A stretch of 38,910 bases of DNA, taken from the NCBI GenBank assembly GCA_900155495.1, contig FTLJ01000547.1:1-38910 (forward strand), given 5' to 3'. Positions 11,424 to 23,799 of this stretch are shown here, in pieces. How positions within the stretch are numbered: position 1 is the stretch's first letter; every line of letters begins with the position of its first letter. Under the pieces are notes generated by a model. The model ran no database searches, was not told the origin of the DNA, and saw only the letters and a list, made by a program, of their open reading frames with translations. Both the position numbers and the translations under genes were made by a program. The DNA is from Porogramme epimiltina. Lineage: Eukaryota; Basidiomycota; Agaricomycetes; Polyporales; Polyporaceae.

Positions 11424-12000
11424 ATATGAGTCATGACGCAAGATCCCAACTTACACGTGAGGTGATGTCAACGCGTGTACCTTTGCGACAAGTTGACAAC
11501 GGTGCACAAGTTGATTTGTCTATGACACAGGCAGCAGGACGAGTGACGTCTTAACAACTTCAATGTCCCTGTGACGTCTAGACGTTGTCATACCAGCCAT
11601 CGCGTCCTGTTCACTTTTCGCTATAACGTCCCTCGCCTCTCATCGCCTCTCAAGATACTTGAATCCCGTGAGCGACGACAGTATCGTCCGAAAACCCAGT
11701 GCGCACAGGTGACCGATACCTCATGTGCACGTGTCTGGTATGTATCGTGGTGGATCATGTTCTCGTCGTCCTGACGAGCGGCCTATTCCAAATGGGACTT
11801 CCTGATCCCCTTTGTCAGACATTCGCTCATGCTCGTCGTCACGGGTGGGTGGGAAAGATGATTTTCCAATGACGTCCCGAACCTTCGAGTCTCTGACGCA
11901 AGACGACGACTTGCACGTGAGATGACATCAGACTGTGAGTGGACGTCAAGTGACGCACTTAGGGCATTATGATGTCCCTTACTTGTCTTGACGTTCGGAT
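11424..12000. repeat. Diverged direct duplication in noncoding DNA (about 11424-11590 and 11886-12000)
   Basis: Two copies share, in order, gagtc-(2-3 nt)-tgacgcaaga, ac-tt(a/g)cacgtgag(g/a)tga(t/c)(g/a)tca, and (t/g)atgtccct followed by a gacgtt block. The second copy lacks about 50 bp in the middle. Similarity was judged by eye and is partial. Confidence 0.4.
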
Positions 12001-12601
12001 GTATATATGCTGCTATCTTCTGGCCTGTTGAGTTACCGAGTGTTCTCGGGATCCGCCGTAGGCAGGCTAATGACGTCACCGTGTGGGAGAATTCGCATTG
12101 AATATTCGTCTAAACGCTGATGTTTCTCGACCAGCACACTGTGTAAAAGGCTAAGTAGACATGGTTGGTAAGAAGGCGAGCGTACCGGTGCGCCTTGGAG
12201 ACGAAAACAAGTCGAACTGGTTCCTGAAGTCAATTCGAGTCAAAGTAATAGAGCTCGGGGCCGTCAGTGATCCAGCCGCTGGGTTCACCGCGGCGCTGAT
12301 TAACTGCGTTCTAGCACGGGATATTCCGCGGATCTGTGTGGGAAGGTTAGTCAACATATAGGAAGCACGACAGATCTGCCGTGCAGTCCACGATTACAGA
12401 GCAGGCTGTGCACCCTGTGCCCTTGCCTTCTCTCCCCCTAGGTCCCACAGATATGGGCCAAGACAGAACAGTGCGAGACACGTGCGGACGAAGTTGGTGA
12501 GCTTGTCGGAGAGAGGTGATGAATCCGCCGCTCGACGGACGTTCGAGGTCCATTGAATAACCATCTGTATTCACAATACACCAGAGCACTCCTCGCTCGG
12601 C

Positions 12602-14278
<1,677 letters not shown>

Positions 14279-14296
14279 CTTGGAACTTGGTAGAGT

Positions 14297-14304
14297 TTAT
14301 AAAG
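14297..14304 (-). promoter_or_regulatory. TATAAA element very close to the aldo-keto reductase ATG
   Basis: The palindromic TTTATAAA ends only about 19 nt from the proposed start codon at 14278. A normal TATA-to-TSS distance would place transcription start at or after that ATG. Either the 5' UTR is extremely short, another promoter is used, or this box is fortuitous. Confidence 0.3.
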
Positions 14305-15048
14305 AGTGGGGGCGGCTGTGAAAGTGTTGAGGGGCCACACGGGCTGGTCTGTCTGCTTTTAAAGTCTCCCTTGTGAGGCCATCGGTTGTCTTCTGGGGAG
14401 GCGAAACGGGCATTGTCGCCGTGGCATGGACAAGCCGTAGAGTCGACGTGTCTTCTCGGCAGCATCTGAAAGCCAGAGGGATTTGCGCTATGGGCAAGAT
14501 AGTCTCATGAGGTAGCTCAAAGAGAGATGATGCTGTGCTACACGGCGCCGAACGGGCGCCATTGTAAGCACGTATGAGTGGGTGGTTGGCGCGAGTACAG
14601 GCTGTGGGTGGTTGCGCCAGAATTCACATGTTTGCAGAACCGTTGGGGTTGTACATCTTTGTAAGCCGGACATCAGCAGGGGTAGAAGATTAGGAAGATC
14701 ATCTCACCGTCCCTGGCTCGGACGCCGCCAGGCAGCTACGTGCTCGAGTAATCCTTTCTATCGAGCGTTCTTCAGGGGCATTTGGTGGTACTATCACTGT
14801 ACTGGGGACGTAGGATGTGGCAGAGAGAGTCCAGCCACCGGTCGAGAACAGGGCAGGAAGACCTGCCAAGGGAACCCATCAGCTCGAAGTCGTGGCGAGT
14901 CTTTTGGTGGACGGCCGCCGCTGCTGCCAGCTGGTACCTATGAGACGAGCGTTGCGCGCGTGTCATCCACGCCTTAGTGATACACGCGCTGAACAAGCAG
15001 CTGGTTCCATCAATTAGGAAGCAGACTGGTGAGCAGCAGCCTGAAGCT
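14305..15048. other. Noncoding spacer upstream of the aldo-keto reductase
   Basis: Frames of up to 131 codons exist on the plus strand but are Cys/Arg/Ser-rich with no domain or splice logic. No RNA gene or repeat recognised. Confidence 0.35.
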
Positions 15049-15286
15049 TCATTCAGGTGGTCGGTAGGAGAGGTTACTAAAGAAATGCGAAAACAGGCGC
15101 GCGCCCGTGCCCTTCTTTAGCGCCTCGTACTGGAGCGTCTCCGCACGCGCTGGATAACTCGACGACCTCATCAGCACGATGAATGGGGTACACACAGGCG
15201 GCGCATAACAGCAGGGTTGCTGTACCAATGACCATCCACGCTGGACTTATTCGCTGCGCAATGACAAGGCGAAACGTTCTTCGCAT
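15049..15286 (-). CDS. Possible small single-pass membrane protein, perhaps decayed
   Basis: The ATG at 15286 starts MRRTFRLVIAQRISPAW and then a hydrophobic segment (about residues 17-34, MVIGTATLLLCAACV). The same frame continues to 15077. A different frame just downstream reads YPARAETLQYEALKKGTGAR, then LFSHFFSN and a stop at 15049-15051, and looks more like natural protein. Joining the two needs a +1 shift or an intron shorter than usual. The layout (basic N-terminus, one helix, charged tail) resembles small mitochondrial inner-membrane subunits, but I cannot assign a family. It may be a pseudogene. Confidence 0.25.
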
Positions 15287-15536
15287 TACTAATAGTACTA
15301 TCCTGTCTACGTTCTGGTCGCTATAACGTACGTAGTATGTGGGATAAGCTAGTATGAAAAAAGAGGATACACGTTTTCTGACACTGCTGCTACTAAAGAG
15401 TCCTTGCGGAAGATGAGTGGGTTAGATATAATGACGTCAATGATCGTGAGCGGGCCAAGTCTAGCGGTAAGCATTCATTATCTAAAGATGTAGGAGTCGT
15501 CTAGCCAATGACTGGATGATAAGCAAGCAATAACGG

Positions 15537-18500
15537 TTATGAGGACTTGGACCGCCGGAGACCGCTGAACAGGTTGCCCTTGCGGACCCGGAAGGCGAAC
15601 GTGAACAAGTATATGCAGAAAATCTATAAAACGAGTCCCGTCAGCGCTACCGATCATGCGCGCCAGAAAGACGAGGTACTCACGTTAAAGATGACGAACG
15701 CGGCGAAGATGCCGATGTTGCGCCAGTGATGCGAGTAGAAGATGTTGAAGCTGAGCTCAAGGAACGCGTCCGTCGTCGCGAACGAGCAGTACTCGCACGC
15801 CGAGCTCGCGGACGGGTTCGTGAGGTACCCGCCGGCGGTCGCGATGTACGGGCCCATGTACTCGGCGCACGTCTGCCCCGAGGGCGGCGTGATCTGGACG
15901 AGCTCAACGGCGGAGCACTGGATGGGCTGCTTGCCGATAGCCTGGCCGAGGAGCGCCTCGATGAGGTAGGTGTACGGCGAGAGACGGTACATCCACTGCC
16001 ACCATCCAAGCTGGCTGAAAGGCTGCAGGACACCGTTGCTGTTGAAGTGCAGTCAGTACGTGCGAAGGGGGAGTGAAGGTCACGGAGGACGTACAAAGTG
16101 AGGACGAAGGAGAAGAGGAAGCTGAACAAGAGCGCAGCAATCTCCGCGTTCGGCGCCATGGCGGCGACGGCCTGGCCGATGGTGGTGTAGTAGAGCGGGA
16201 ACCAGACACCCATGACGAAGTACGTGAAGCCGGCGCGGTCGGTCGGGAAGCCGACGGTCCAGTACCAGCAGAGGAAGTAGAGCGACGAGCCAAGAATGTT
16301 CCACGGGATCTCGATCAGGATCTGGGACGTGACGAGCGCGGTCCAGCTGTACATCCGGCTGTGGCGCTCGCGCACCTCGAAGATGTTGCGCATGTCGATG
16401 AACGAGACCTGCAGCTGGTTCGCGAGCGGGACGGAGATGATCATGGACATGAAGATGGCGAAGAGGTGGTTCTGCGTGCCCTGGATGGACGTCTTGGCCT
16501 TGAAGAACGTGAAGCCGATGAGGAGTGCCGCCGCGATGTTCAGCGCGACCTTCGCGATGAGGTACACCGGGTCGCGCCAGTGCGCCTGGGCGTCGCGCTG
16601 CAGGAGCAGGCTCATCTGGTAGAACCACGACGTCGGGTACTCGCCCTGGAGCCGGGCCTGGACCGCGGGCTTGCTGCGGCCCTCGGTGTGGATCGCCTCG
16701 AGCTCGTCCTGGACGCGGACGGCCTCGGGGGACTTCTTCCAGGCCGCGTACCAGTCGATGTCCGACGACGCGGTCGCGCCGGCACCGATAGCCTCGAGGA
16801 TGTACTCAGCCCTAATAACACCTACATTAGCTCAAAGAATCTTTGACGATCTCGACATAAACTTACGGGTTCTCGTCGTCACTGCACTTGCGCGCGCCGT
16901 TGCGCTCAAAGTAGTCGATCATGACCGCCGAGCGCGGGCCGATGTCGCCAAAGTAGACCGTCTGGCCGCCCTTGCGGAGGAGCAGGAGGCGGTCGAACAC
17001 CTGGAACAGCTCCGCGGACGGCTGGTGGATCGTGCAGACGATCGCCTGGCCCGCGTCCGCGAGCTCGCGCAGGAAGCTCGTGATGCCCCACGCGCTCTGC
17101 GAGTCGAGCCCGGACGTCGGCTCGTCGAGGAAGATCAAAGAGGGCTTCGCGACGAGCTCGACCGCGATCGTCGTGCGCTTGCGGTGCTCGACGCCGAGCG
17201 AGCCGACGACGGCGTCGCCGTAGGCCTCGAGGCCGCACATCTTCAGGACCGTTTCAGCGCTGGAAGGGGAGCTGGTCAGCAGGTGTTTGAGATTCACGAT
17301 GCTTAAAGCGACGTACTAGGCCTTTTTCTCCTCAAGAGACACCGACTGGGGTTGACGGAGGCACGCAGAGAACAGGAGCGCCTCGCGCACAGTCGACGTC
17401 GGAAGGTGAGTGTCCATCTGCTGGCAGTATCCGCTACAACGCCCCCCATCAGCTCACGCCCAACAACAAAAAAACACACCGCGCGACTCACGTGTGCGCC
17501 TGGAAGTCCGCAGGGAGCGGGTGCCCGTTCATGAACCGGTCGCCCGTGACGACGCCGCCGGTGGTGCGCTCCGCGAGGACGTTCAGGAGCGTCGTCTTGC
17601 CCGCGCCGGACTCGCCCATGAGCGCGGTGAGCCGCCCGGGGCGCACGAAGCCCGACACGTCGTCGAGCAGCTGCCGCGTCTCGCCCTTGCCGACGGGCAC
17701 CGTGTAGTTGAGGTGCTGGAACGAGAACACGTCGTGCACCTCGGGCGTCGCCTCCTTCATCTGCGCGACGTCGAGCGCGCTCGACCGGTCCGCGATCGCC
17801 GACGCCGCAGCGGAGGACGGCGCGCCCTTCTCCTCGTCCGAGGAGGAGGCCTCCTTCTCGGCCGCGGTGAGGATGTCCGGGTTCGTGCCGCGCTTGAAGA
17901 GCATCACGCTCGTCTCTCCCGCAAGGCTCTGGTTGAGCTCGGTGAGGATGAGGAGGATGGAGACGAAGCCGACACCGAAAGCGAGGAGGATGCCGAAGTT
18001 CTGCGCGAATCGTCAGGACGCGGCGAACAGAAAGCAGGAGTGGACACGTACCCGCCAGAGGTTGTCGAGCGAGTAGTTGTACGAGAGCGCAAGGTACGTG
18101 GAGCCGGACACGGTCGCGGAGCCGGAGACGGAGCCGACGGTCGTGCACACCTGGTTGTCGAGAGTGACGTTGGCGTACGCGGGGCCCTGGGGGACGAGCG
18201 TCGAACACTCCGCATGGATCGTGTGGAACTCGTTCACCATCATCGACTCGAAGCCGTAACGCAATGGCTAGAAAAAATCGTCAGCCTGAGGAGCGCTCTC
18301 CAATTGTGTGCTAGGCAATAGCTTACGTTGATGAACCGGATCCACTTGAGGGCGCCGATCATGTAGGGCTCGGGGAGGGAGTAGCCGGTGTACAAGACCA
18401 GGATGAGCGTACTGAGACCAGCGACGGCCGTAGCGGGCGCCGGACTCTTGAACGCGGCCGCGAGGGCACGGAACCACGCCTTCATCGTGATCGTGTTGGT

Positions 18501-20814
18501 GAACGAGAACAGGAAGAAAATACTGCGAGGTAAAATTAACACCGTCGTCAAAAACAACATTCTCCAGCAGGACTCACAAGAATTGCCCTGCCGTGGCCTG
18601 GAGACCGACGAGGAAGTAGATAAGCACGCCGAAGACGATCTGAGTAATGAGCGTGATCGGGATGTCGACGAGGGTGAGCGCGAGGCCCTCGACGAAGGGG
18701 TGGTACATCGCCGCGCGCGACTGCCGGTGCACGATCGGGCGCTGCGCGAACAGCGCGGGGATCTCCGCCATCGTCGAGAGCGCCGCGAAGAGGAGCGCGA
18801 AGAACAGGACACCGCCGCGCGAGAAGAACGTGATCGTCGTGTCGTCGAGCCGGAGGAAGACGGTGCCCATGATGATCGCCTGGAGCACAAACGACGCGAG
18901 CTGGATGACCTGCGCGGCGATGCCGCCGCGGATGATCTGCACGCGCCGCCGCATGAGCGCGCGCGCCTGCATCGGGATCGAGACGATGTACGGCGACTTC
19001 TTGGACGTGTGCCGCGCGTGCTCGTCCTTGACGGACTGCTTGTAGTGCGACACGCGCTCGGGCTTGCCGACGAACTCGGCGTGGTACGCGGAGATGTCCT
19101 CGCGGTTGAGCCGCGAGAGGTCCGACTTGTGGAAGTAGTCGACGAACTCGGCCGCCGTGCGCGGGACGCGGTTCTCGTACCCCTTGCGGACGATGCGGCC
19201 GTTCGGGTCCGTGACTGAGAAAACTGGTGAACACAGGGCGAATGAAGACTCGTTCTACGGTTCTTACCTGCGACGAGGAAGTCGGCAGTCGTTTGACGGT
19301 TGGCGGGCTCGTACCCCATATCGATGAAGTACTGGCGCGCCTGGTGGGCGGGACCGTAGTAGACCTGCTTGCCCTCGTAGATAACGCAGACCTTGTCGAA
19401 GATCTGGTAGAGCTGCTCGCCAGCCTGGTAGATCGCAACGATAGTCGACTGACGGCCAATGTCGGTGGCAATGCGCAAGGCCTGCACGAACTCGAGGGCC
19501 GTCGACGCACTGAAAAGTGAGGGTTAAGCGGGCTGCAGCTATTAGAATGGAGGCGCACGTACTCGAGACCACGCGTCGAGTTGTCCCAGGAGTTCAGACG
19601 GCTGCGCGTCGCGAGCGCCTCAGCGATGGAAACACGCTTCTTCTCACCGCCAGAAACACCGCGGACGGACGCGTCGCCGACGAGCGTGTCCTTGACGTGC
19701 CGGAGGCCGAAGACGGTCTCGAGCACCTGCGTGATCTGCGTGACGTGCTCCTCGCGCGTGTGGTTGTCGATGCGCGTCTGCGGCGTGCGCGTCTCCGCCG
19801 CGAAGCGCAGCGTCTGGTCCACCGTCAGCGTGGGGAAGTGCACGTCGTCCTCGGGGCAGTACTGCACGTCGCCCCGGTACCGCCGCTCGACCTCCTCCGG
19901 CTTGAGCGAGTCGTACCACACCTCGCCGTGCACGGCGTGGTACTCCTGCCGCTGGTTCGCGAGGGTCTTGAGCAGCGTGCTGCATCCGGAGCCGGGGCGC
20001 CCGAGAACCACTGCGGAGGCGCGGGAAAGCCGGGGTTAACAATCGAAGCACCGACCGACGCGGGCGGGGCCGCGCGGGAAGAAAGGGGGATCGGACGTAC
20101 GGAGCATCTCTCCCGGGCGCACTACGCCCTCGAAGCCGGTCAGGATGTCGCGCGTCGCGGGGTGGAGGACCTCGCGGAAGCCGTGGACAAAGTTGAGCGG
20201 GTTGAGCGCCGAGCCGAACGTGGGCTGGTGCGACGCTGCGGCGCCGAGGCCTACGACGCGGAGGTTTTGGAAGCTGACGCCGAGCTCCCTGCGTTTGATG
20301 TCGGACTCGTCGAGCCTGTGCGCGGGGACGGGCGGGCGTGAATACCGGGGCGGAGCGGGATAGGGGCGGGGACTCGGAGCGCGCACCTCTTAATGACATG
20401 CCTCAGCGTCTTCTCAAAGTCGAACGGGCTCGCGTCAGACGCGAGCGTGGTGTCGGTGGACACGGAGCGCGTGCTGCGCCCCTGCTCGTCCTTGGTCGGC
20501 GGGTGCGCGATGTGCGGGGAGTGGGGGTGCTGCTGCTCGGACTGGCGCGAGAGCGTCCTGCGGAGCTGCATCACGCCTTCGGGGTCGAAGTGGCCGATGT
20601 CGACATGGGAGCCGGACGACTGTTGGCGGGTGAGGGGCTGCCCGTGGGTGTCGACGACGGGGGAGGAGGGGGCGCTGCGGGAGTCGGAATCTGCGCGGTG
20701 GTGGGCGTTGTGGATGGCGGCGGCGCCGTACGCGGCGGCGATGTGGGAGGCGGTGGGGAGCTCGGGGACCTTGTCGTTGCCCTCAAGGGACTCGAGCTGC
20801 GCAGGGTCAGCCAT
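15537..20814 (-). CDS. PDR-type full-size ABC transporter (ABCG)
   Basis: This is a plasma-membrane multidrug or metabolite exporter with (NBD-TMD)2 layout, estimated at about 1,500 aa with a dozen or so introns. The start at 20814 gives a long Ser/His-rich cytosolic N-terminus. NBD1 has the PDR-specific degenerate Walker [15 protein letters not shown], signature [15 protein letters not shown] and Walker [18 protein letters not shown]; the last spans an intron whose splicing restores LDAS. TMD1 follows (RRVQIIRGG, several helices, [20 protein letters not shown]). NBD2 has canonical Walker [20 protein letters not shown], signature [15 protein letters not shown] and Walker [22 protein letters not shown]2 includes [20 protein letters not shown] and [11 protein letters not shown], and the end is [18 protein letters not shown]. 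The asymmetric NBD pair (degenerate first site, canonical second) is normal for the family. Substrate unknown. Confidence 0.93.
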
Positions 20815-20898
20815 GGTGGTGGGGGAAGAAGAGGTGGGGGCTGCTAGGAGCGGCAGGGCGGGGCTCGACTTAGAGCGGCCCCCTGTGTGGAGGACATC

Positions 20899-20910
20899 AT
20901 AATATATGAG
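20899..20910 (-). promoter_or_regulatory. Candidate TATA element of the ABC transporter
   Basis: Minus-strand CATATATTATGA lies about 85-95 nt upstream of the ATG at 20814. It is AT-rich within a GC-rich surrounding, so it stands out. Confidence 0.4.
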
Positions 20911-23799
20911 GTGGGGCGCGCATCTCTAAGCGGGTTGGAGAGGAGGACAAAGATTGACCGGCGGGATCGCTCAGGGCGGCTGACGCGTTCGTCACGGCCG
21001 GAATCCATCTCGGGGGTGAGCGCGCGCCTATTCGCAGCGCAGCCCCTGCCTTCTTGGCGCGACCCTGCACTTCCGGCCACCCACATCCGCCATGTGATTG
21101 CGGCCCCGGAGGCCCCGATGACCAACTCCGCTGACTTTGGCCCATTACTCTTGACTATCAGCCCCTGGCCGGTCTCTTCGACTTGCCTTCTAACCACCGA
21201 CCCACCCCTCGCCTATTCAATTCACTGGCCTCCTCACCACGCCCCCTCAAAGAACACCCTCGGTCCATTTCGCCCCTCTCGCGCCCTCCATTTTGCAGCA
21301 CCCCGCACTCCCGCCTGCTCGGTTTTCGGCATTTCTGGTCGTCATCGACGCTGACGTACACGACGTGCTCTGGCCCCCGCACGCTCCTATAACGTCGGAG
21401 ATCCAGATCCATTTATCACCCGATGCATCTCCCAGATTCCGATCCTTGGGGGCCGCCCGGGTGTGCCCGATGCTCGAACGCGTCGCCTCCGCCGCGTTCA
21501 TCTACTTGCTCGTCCCACATATCCGCATCCAGCAAAGGCTACAGAATGCCTCGAGCCGCCAACCCATCTGCGCACCGCAGGCCCAGTGCCCGCCCGCACA
21601 ATGAGGTGGCTCAGAATGCGCAGACCTCACCCGGCAGCTTGTGCGCAGCTCGACGGCCTCGGAGGCACGGAAGCAATCGAAACAGCCCGCCGACAGGCAT
21701 ATCAGGAATCAGAGATTGCGACAACCGCTAAGATAGGCACCCCCGAGCGACATCACGCGGTTTCTAATCCGTCTAGACTGTATGCACGTAGAGCGCATCG
21801 CCACCGAGGCGAGGTTGGCATGGGATTTCTCATTTGATCTGGCGGCGGAGGCGAGTATGTACGTACCCCCCACGGCTACCATACACGTCGACGACATCAG
21901 GTCCCCTTCCTAGGCCCAAACTCTAAACTCCCAGGGGATAAACTGCGCTCTAGCCCCCTAGAGGAGGTCCTCAATTTTGAGCGTCTCAAACGCGCTCAAT
22001 TCGACGGGGATTAATACTCCATCCTCGTGCGGGCCACCCAATTTGTAGTACACGCCGCCGCCGCTAAGTAAGGGTGCTGTGCAGCGTTCGCGAGCGTCGC
22101 ATGTCGGCGATCGTCAAAGTCTTCCAAATTTGTGCGCTCCACCGCGAGCGTTGTGTGAGGTCCGGCCCTCGTCCGTCGCAAGGCGCCGTCGTACGACAAT
22201 TCGAATTCGAGAGCCTTCTCCCTCGATCCTGGCGAGCGGTGCGCCCGCTTCGTGTAATACTTGCTGACCTTCGGCTCCCTTGAAGAGACTGGAGGTGGAC
22301 GCACTTTAGTTGTGCCTCGTAGAATCACATGCTATCATCCACCCCGAAGCCGCAGAGTTTGATGCCCTCGTCCTGGGGAAGTTCGAAGAAGCAGCAGAAC
22401 GTCATTCAGAACCGTTGGGGTAGGGACCCTGCAGGTATCTGGATATGAACGGACCGCGGGGAGGGCGTGATTTCGCTTTCGCCTGACTAGCGAGCGAACC
22501 AGCACGATACAATACACAACTGCCCCCGTCTCCCCGTCTCCCCGTCCTCCCCGATTCCTCGTAGCCCTGCTGCGACCACCGACTGTTGCACGTCTGAGGA
22601 CCCCAAGCCCACCGCGACGTTGATGCCCAGGGCGACAGCTGCGTAAACGCAACGAGCGCGCACCCACATCAACCCCCGGGGGCACGCGCGATCACCTCGG
22701 GCGCACAGCTCCAAGGCGCCATTGCCCCGCGCGAGGCCGCGTCGACGCGTCGGCGAGCCGCGCGCCCTCCCCCTACTTACAGCTTGAGCACTCCTCGACT
22801 GAGCCCTCCTCCCAGCTAGCTGGTCTCGATTGCCTTCACACGCCCGAGCAGCACCCGGCTGGGCAGCACAACGCGTCGATCGATCAGCGTCCCGGGCGTC
22901 GGTCCGGTCCGGTCCATAGCCATACATACATATGTAGCACCCCATTTAGCGTTCCGCCCGCCCGCCGTGGCCCCGGAGGCCCCTGCCTTTCGGGGCCATT
23001 TGCGTGTCCGGACGCGCAGCGCGCCGTAAGTACCGGCGAGGCCTGGCCTGCCGTCTGCCTGCATGTACAGGGGCACGCCCGCTCCACGCCGCCGCGGCCC
23101 CTCGCAGCCCAAAAAGCGCGAGCGCCGGAGGCTGCACGTTGGAGCGTGCGTCGATCGCCCCGCCCCACCCCTCGCCGATCGAAAGGGAGCTCAAAGGGGC
23201 GAGGGGTGGACAGGACCCGGAGGGGCGAGGGGAAGGGAAGGGGGCCCGGGGCAGCGCCTCGCCCGGCGTACCGCGCACATACGCGCCCGCCCTTTGATTT
23301 TCCGAGCGAAAGAGCGGCGAGCGCAACGCAACAGCCCCTCCCTCCGAACCCGAACTTCAAACGCCCCGAGGCCGAGGCCGACGTATGTATTGTAGCTTGG
23401 CGCGGGAGCGTACGTAACGCGCTGACGCGGTGCGCGTCCAGCGGGTGCCCGCCGTGCGCTCGTGCGCTCGTGCCACCGCGCCGCCCCCTTGCGCGATCGC
23501 ACGGCAGCGCAGCACAGCACGGTGCGCACCGGGGTACGCATCAGCACCCGCGCGCGGGCCCGCCGAGCTGAGACGGGGACGGGGAGGCTCGTGCTGACTC
23601 GCTGCCCAGACCGGACGTTCTCCGGTTTGCTCGGGGAAGGGAGGCTCTCTCGGAGGTTGCGGGTCGAACACTAATGATGGCTGGCGCTGAATAAGAAATG
23701 ACGGCGGCGGGGGGGGTACGCGTCCCTTCGGTGTGCCGCTGAAGAGGTTCTAGCATTATCTACTACATACGCAGTGCGCAATCGGAGACATCGCGATCA
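20911..23799. other. Noncoding region between the ABC transporter and P450-1
   Basis: About 2.9 kb with no gene I can support. C-rich and pyrimidine-rich tracts occur near 21.2-21.4 kb. A very GC-rich block lies at about 22.6-23.6 kb. The many frames there are Arg/Pro/Ala-rich shadows. The G-quadruplex-capable tract at 22523-22552 is listed separately. Confidence 0.5.
22523..22552 (-). repeat. Second C4GTCT tract, G-quadruplex-capable on the minus strand
   Basis: Four C runs (5,4,4,4) separated by GTCT, GTCT and GTCCT, followed by GATTC as in the tract at 11140-11167. The shared unit and shared GATTC flank suggest a dispersed element or recurrent sequence bias. Confidence 0.55.

Larger units (their letters stand above)
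10410..12601. other. Noncoding region with clustered CACGTG and TGACGTC motifs
   Basis: No gene recognised in 2.2 kb. The 11.2-12.1 kb part contains CACGTG at 11222, 11266, 11454, 11728 and 11914. It also has TGACGTC-type sites at 11544, 11572, 11870, 11942 (reverse) and a full TGACGTCA at 12071. A C-rich tandem tract is at 11140-11167. It lies upstream of paralog 2 and downstream of the aldo-keto reductase. Confidence 0.5.

Noticed and set aside
15726..20902. Numerous long plus-strand ORFs opposite the ABC transporter
   Set aside because: Arg/Glu/Asp-rich antisense translations of the real minus-strand exons, a known effect of GC-rich third positions.
22335..23671. Several 100-158 codon ORFs in the GC-rich intergenic block
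   Set aside because: Arg/Ala/Pro-rich on all frames, no conserved block and no splice structure.
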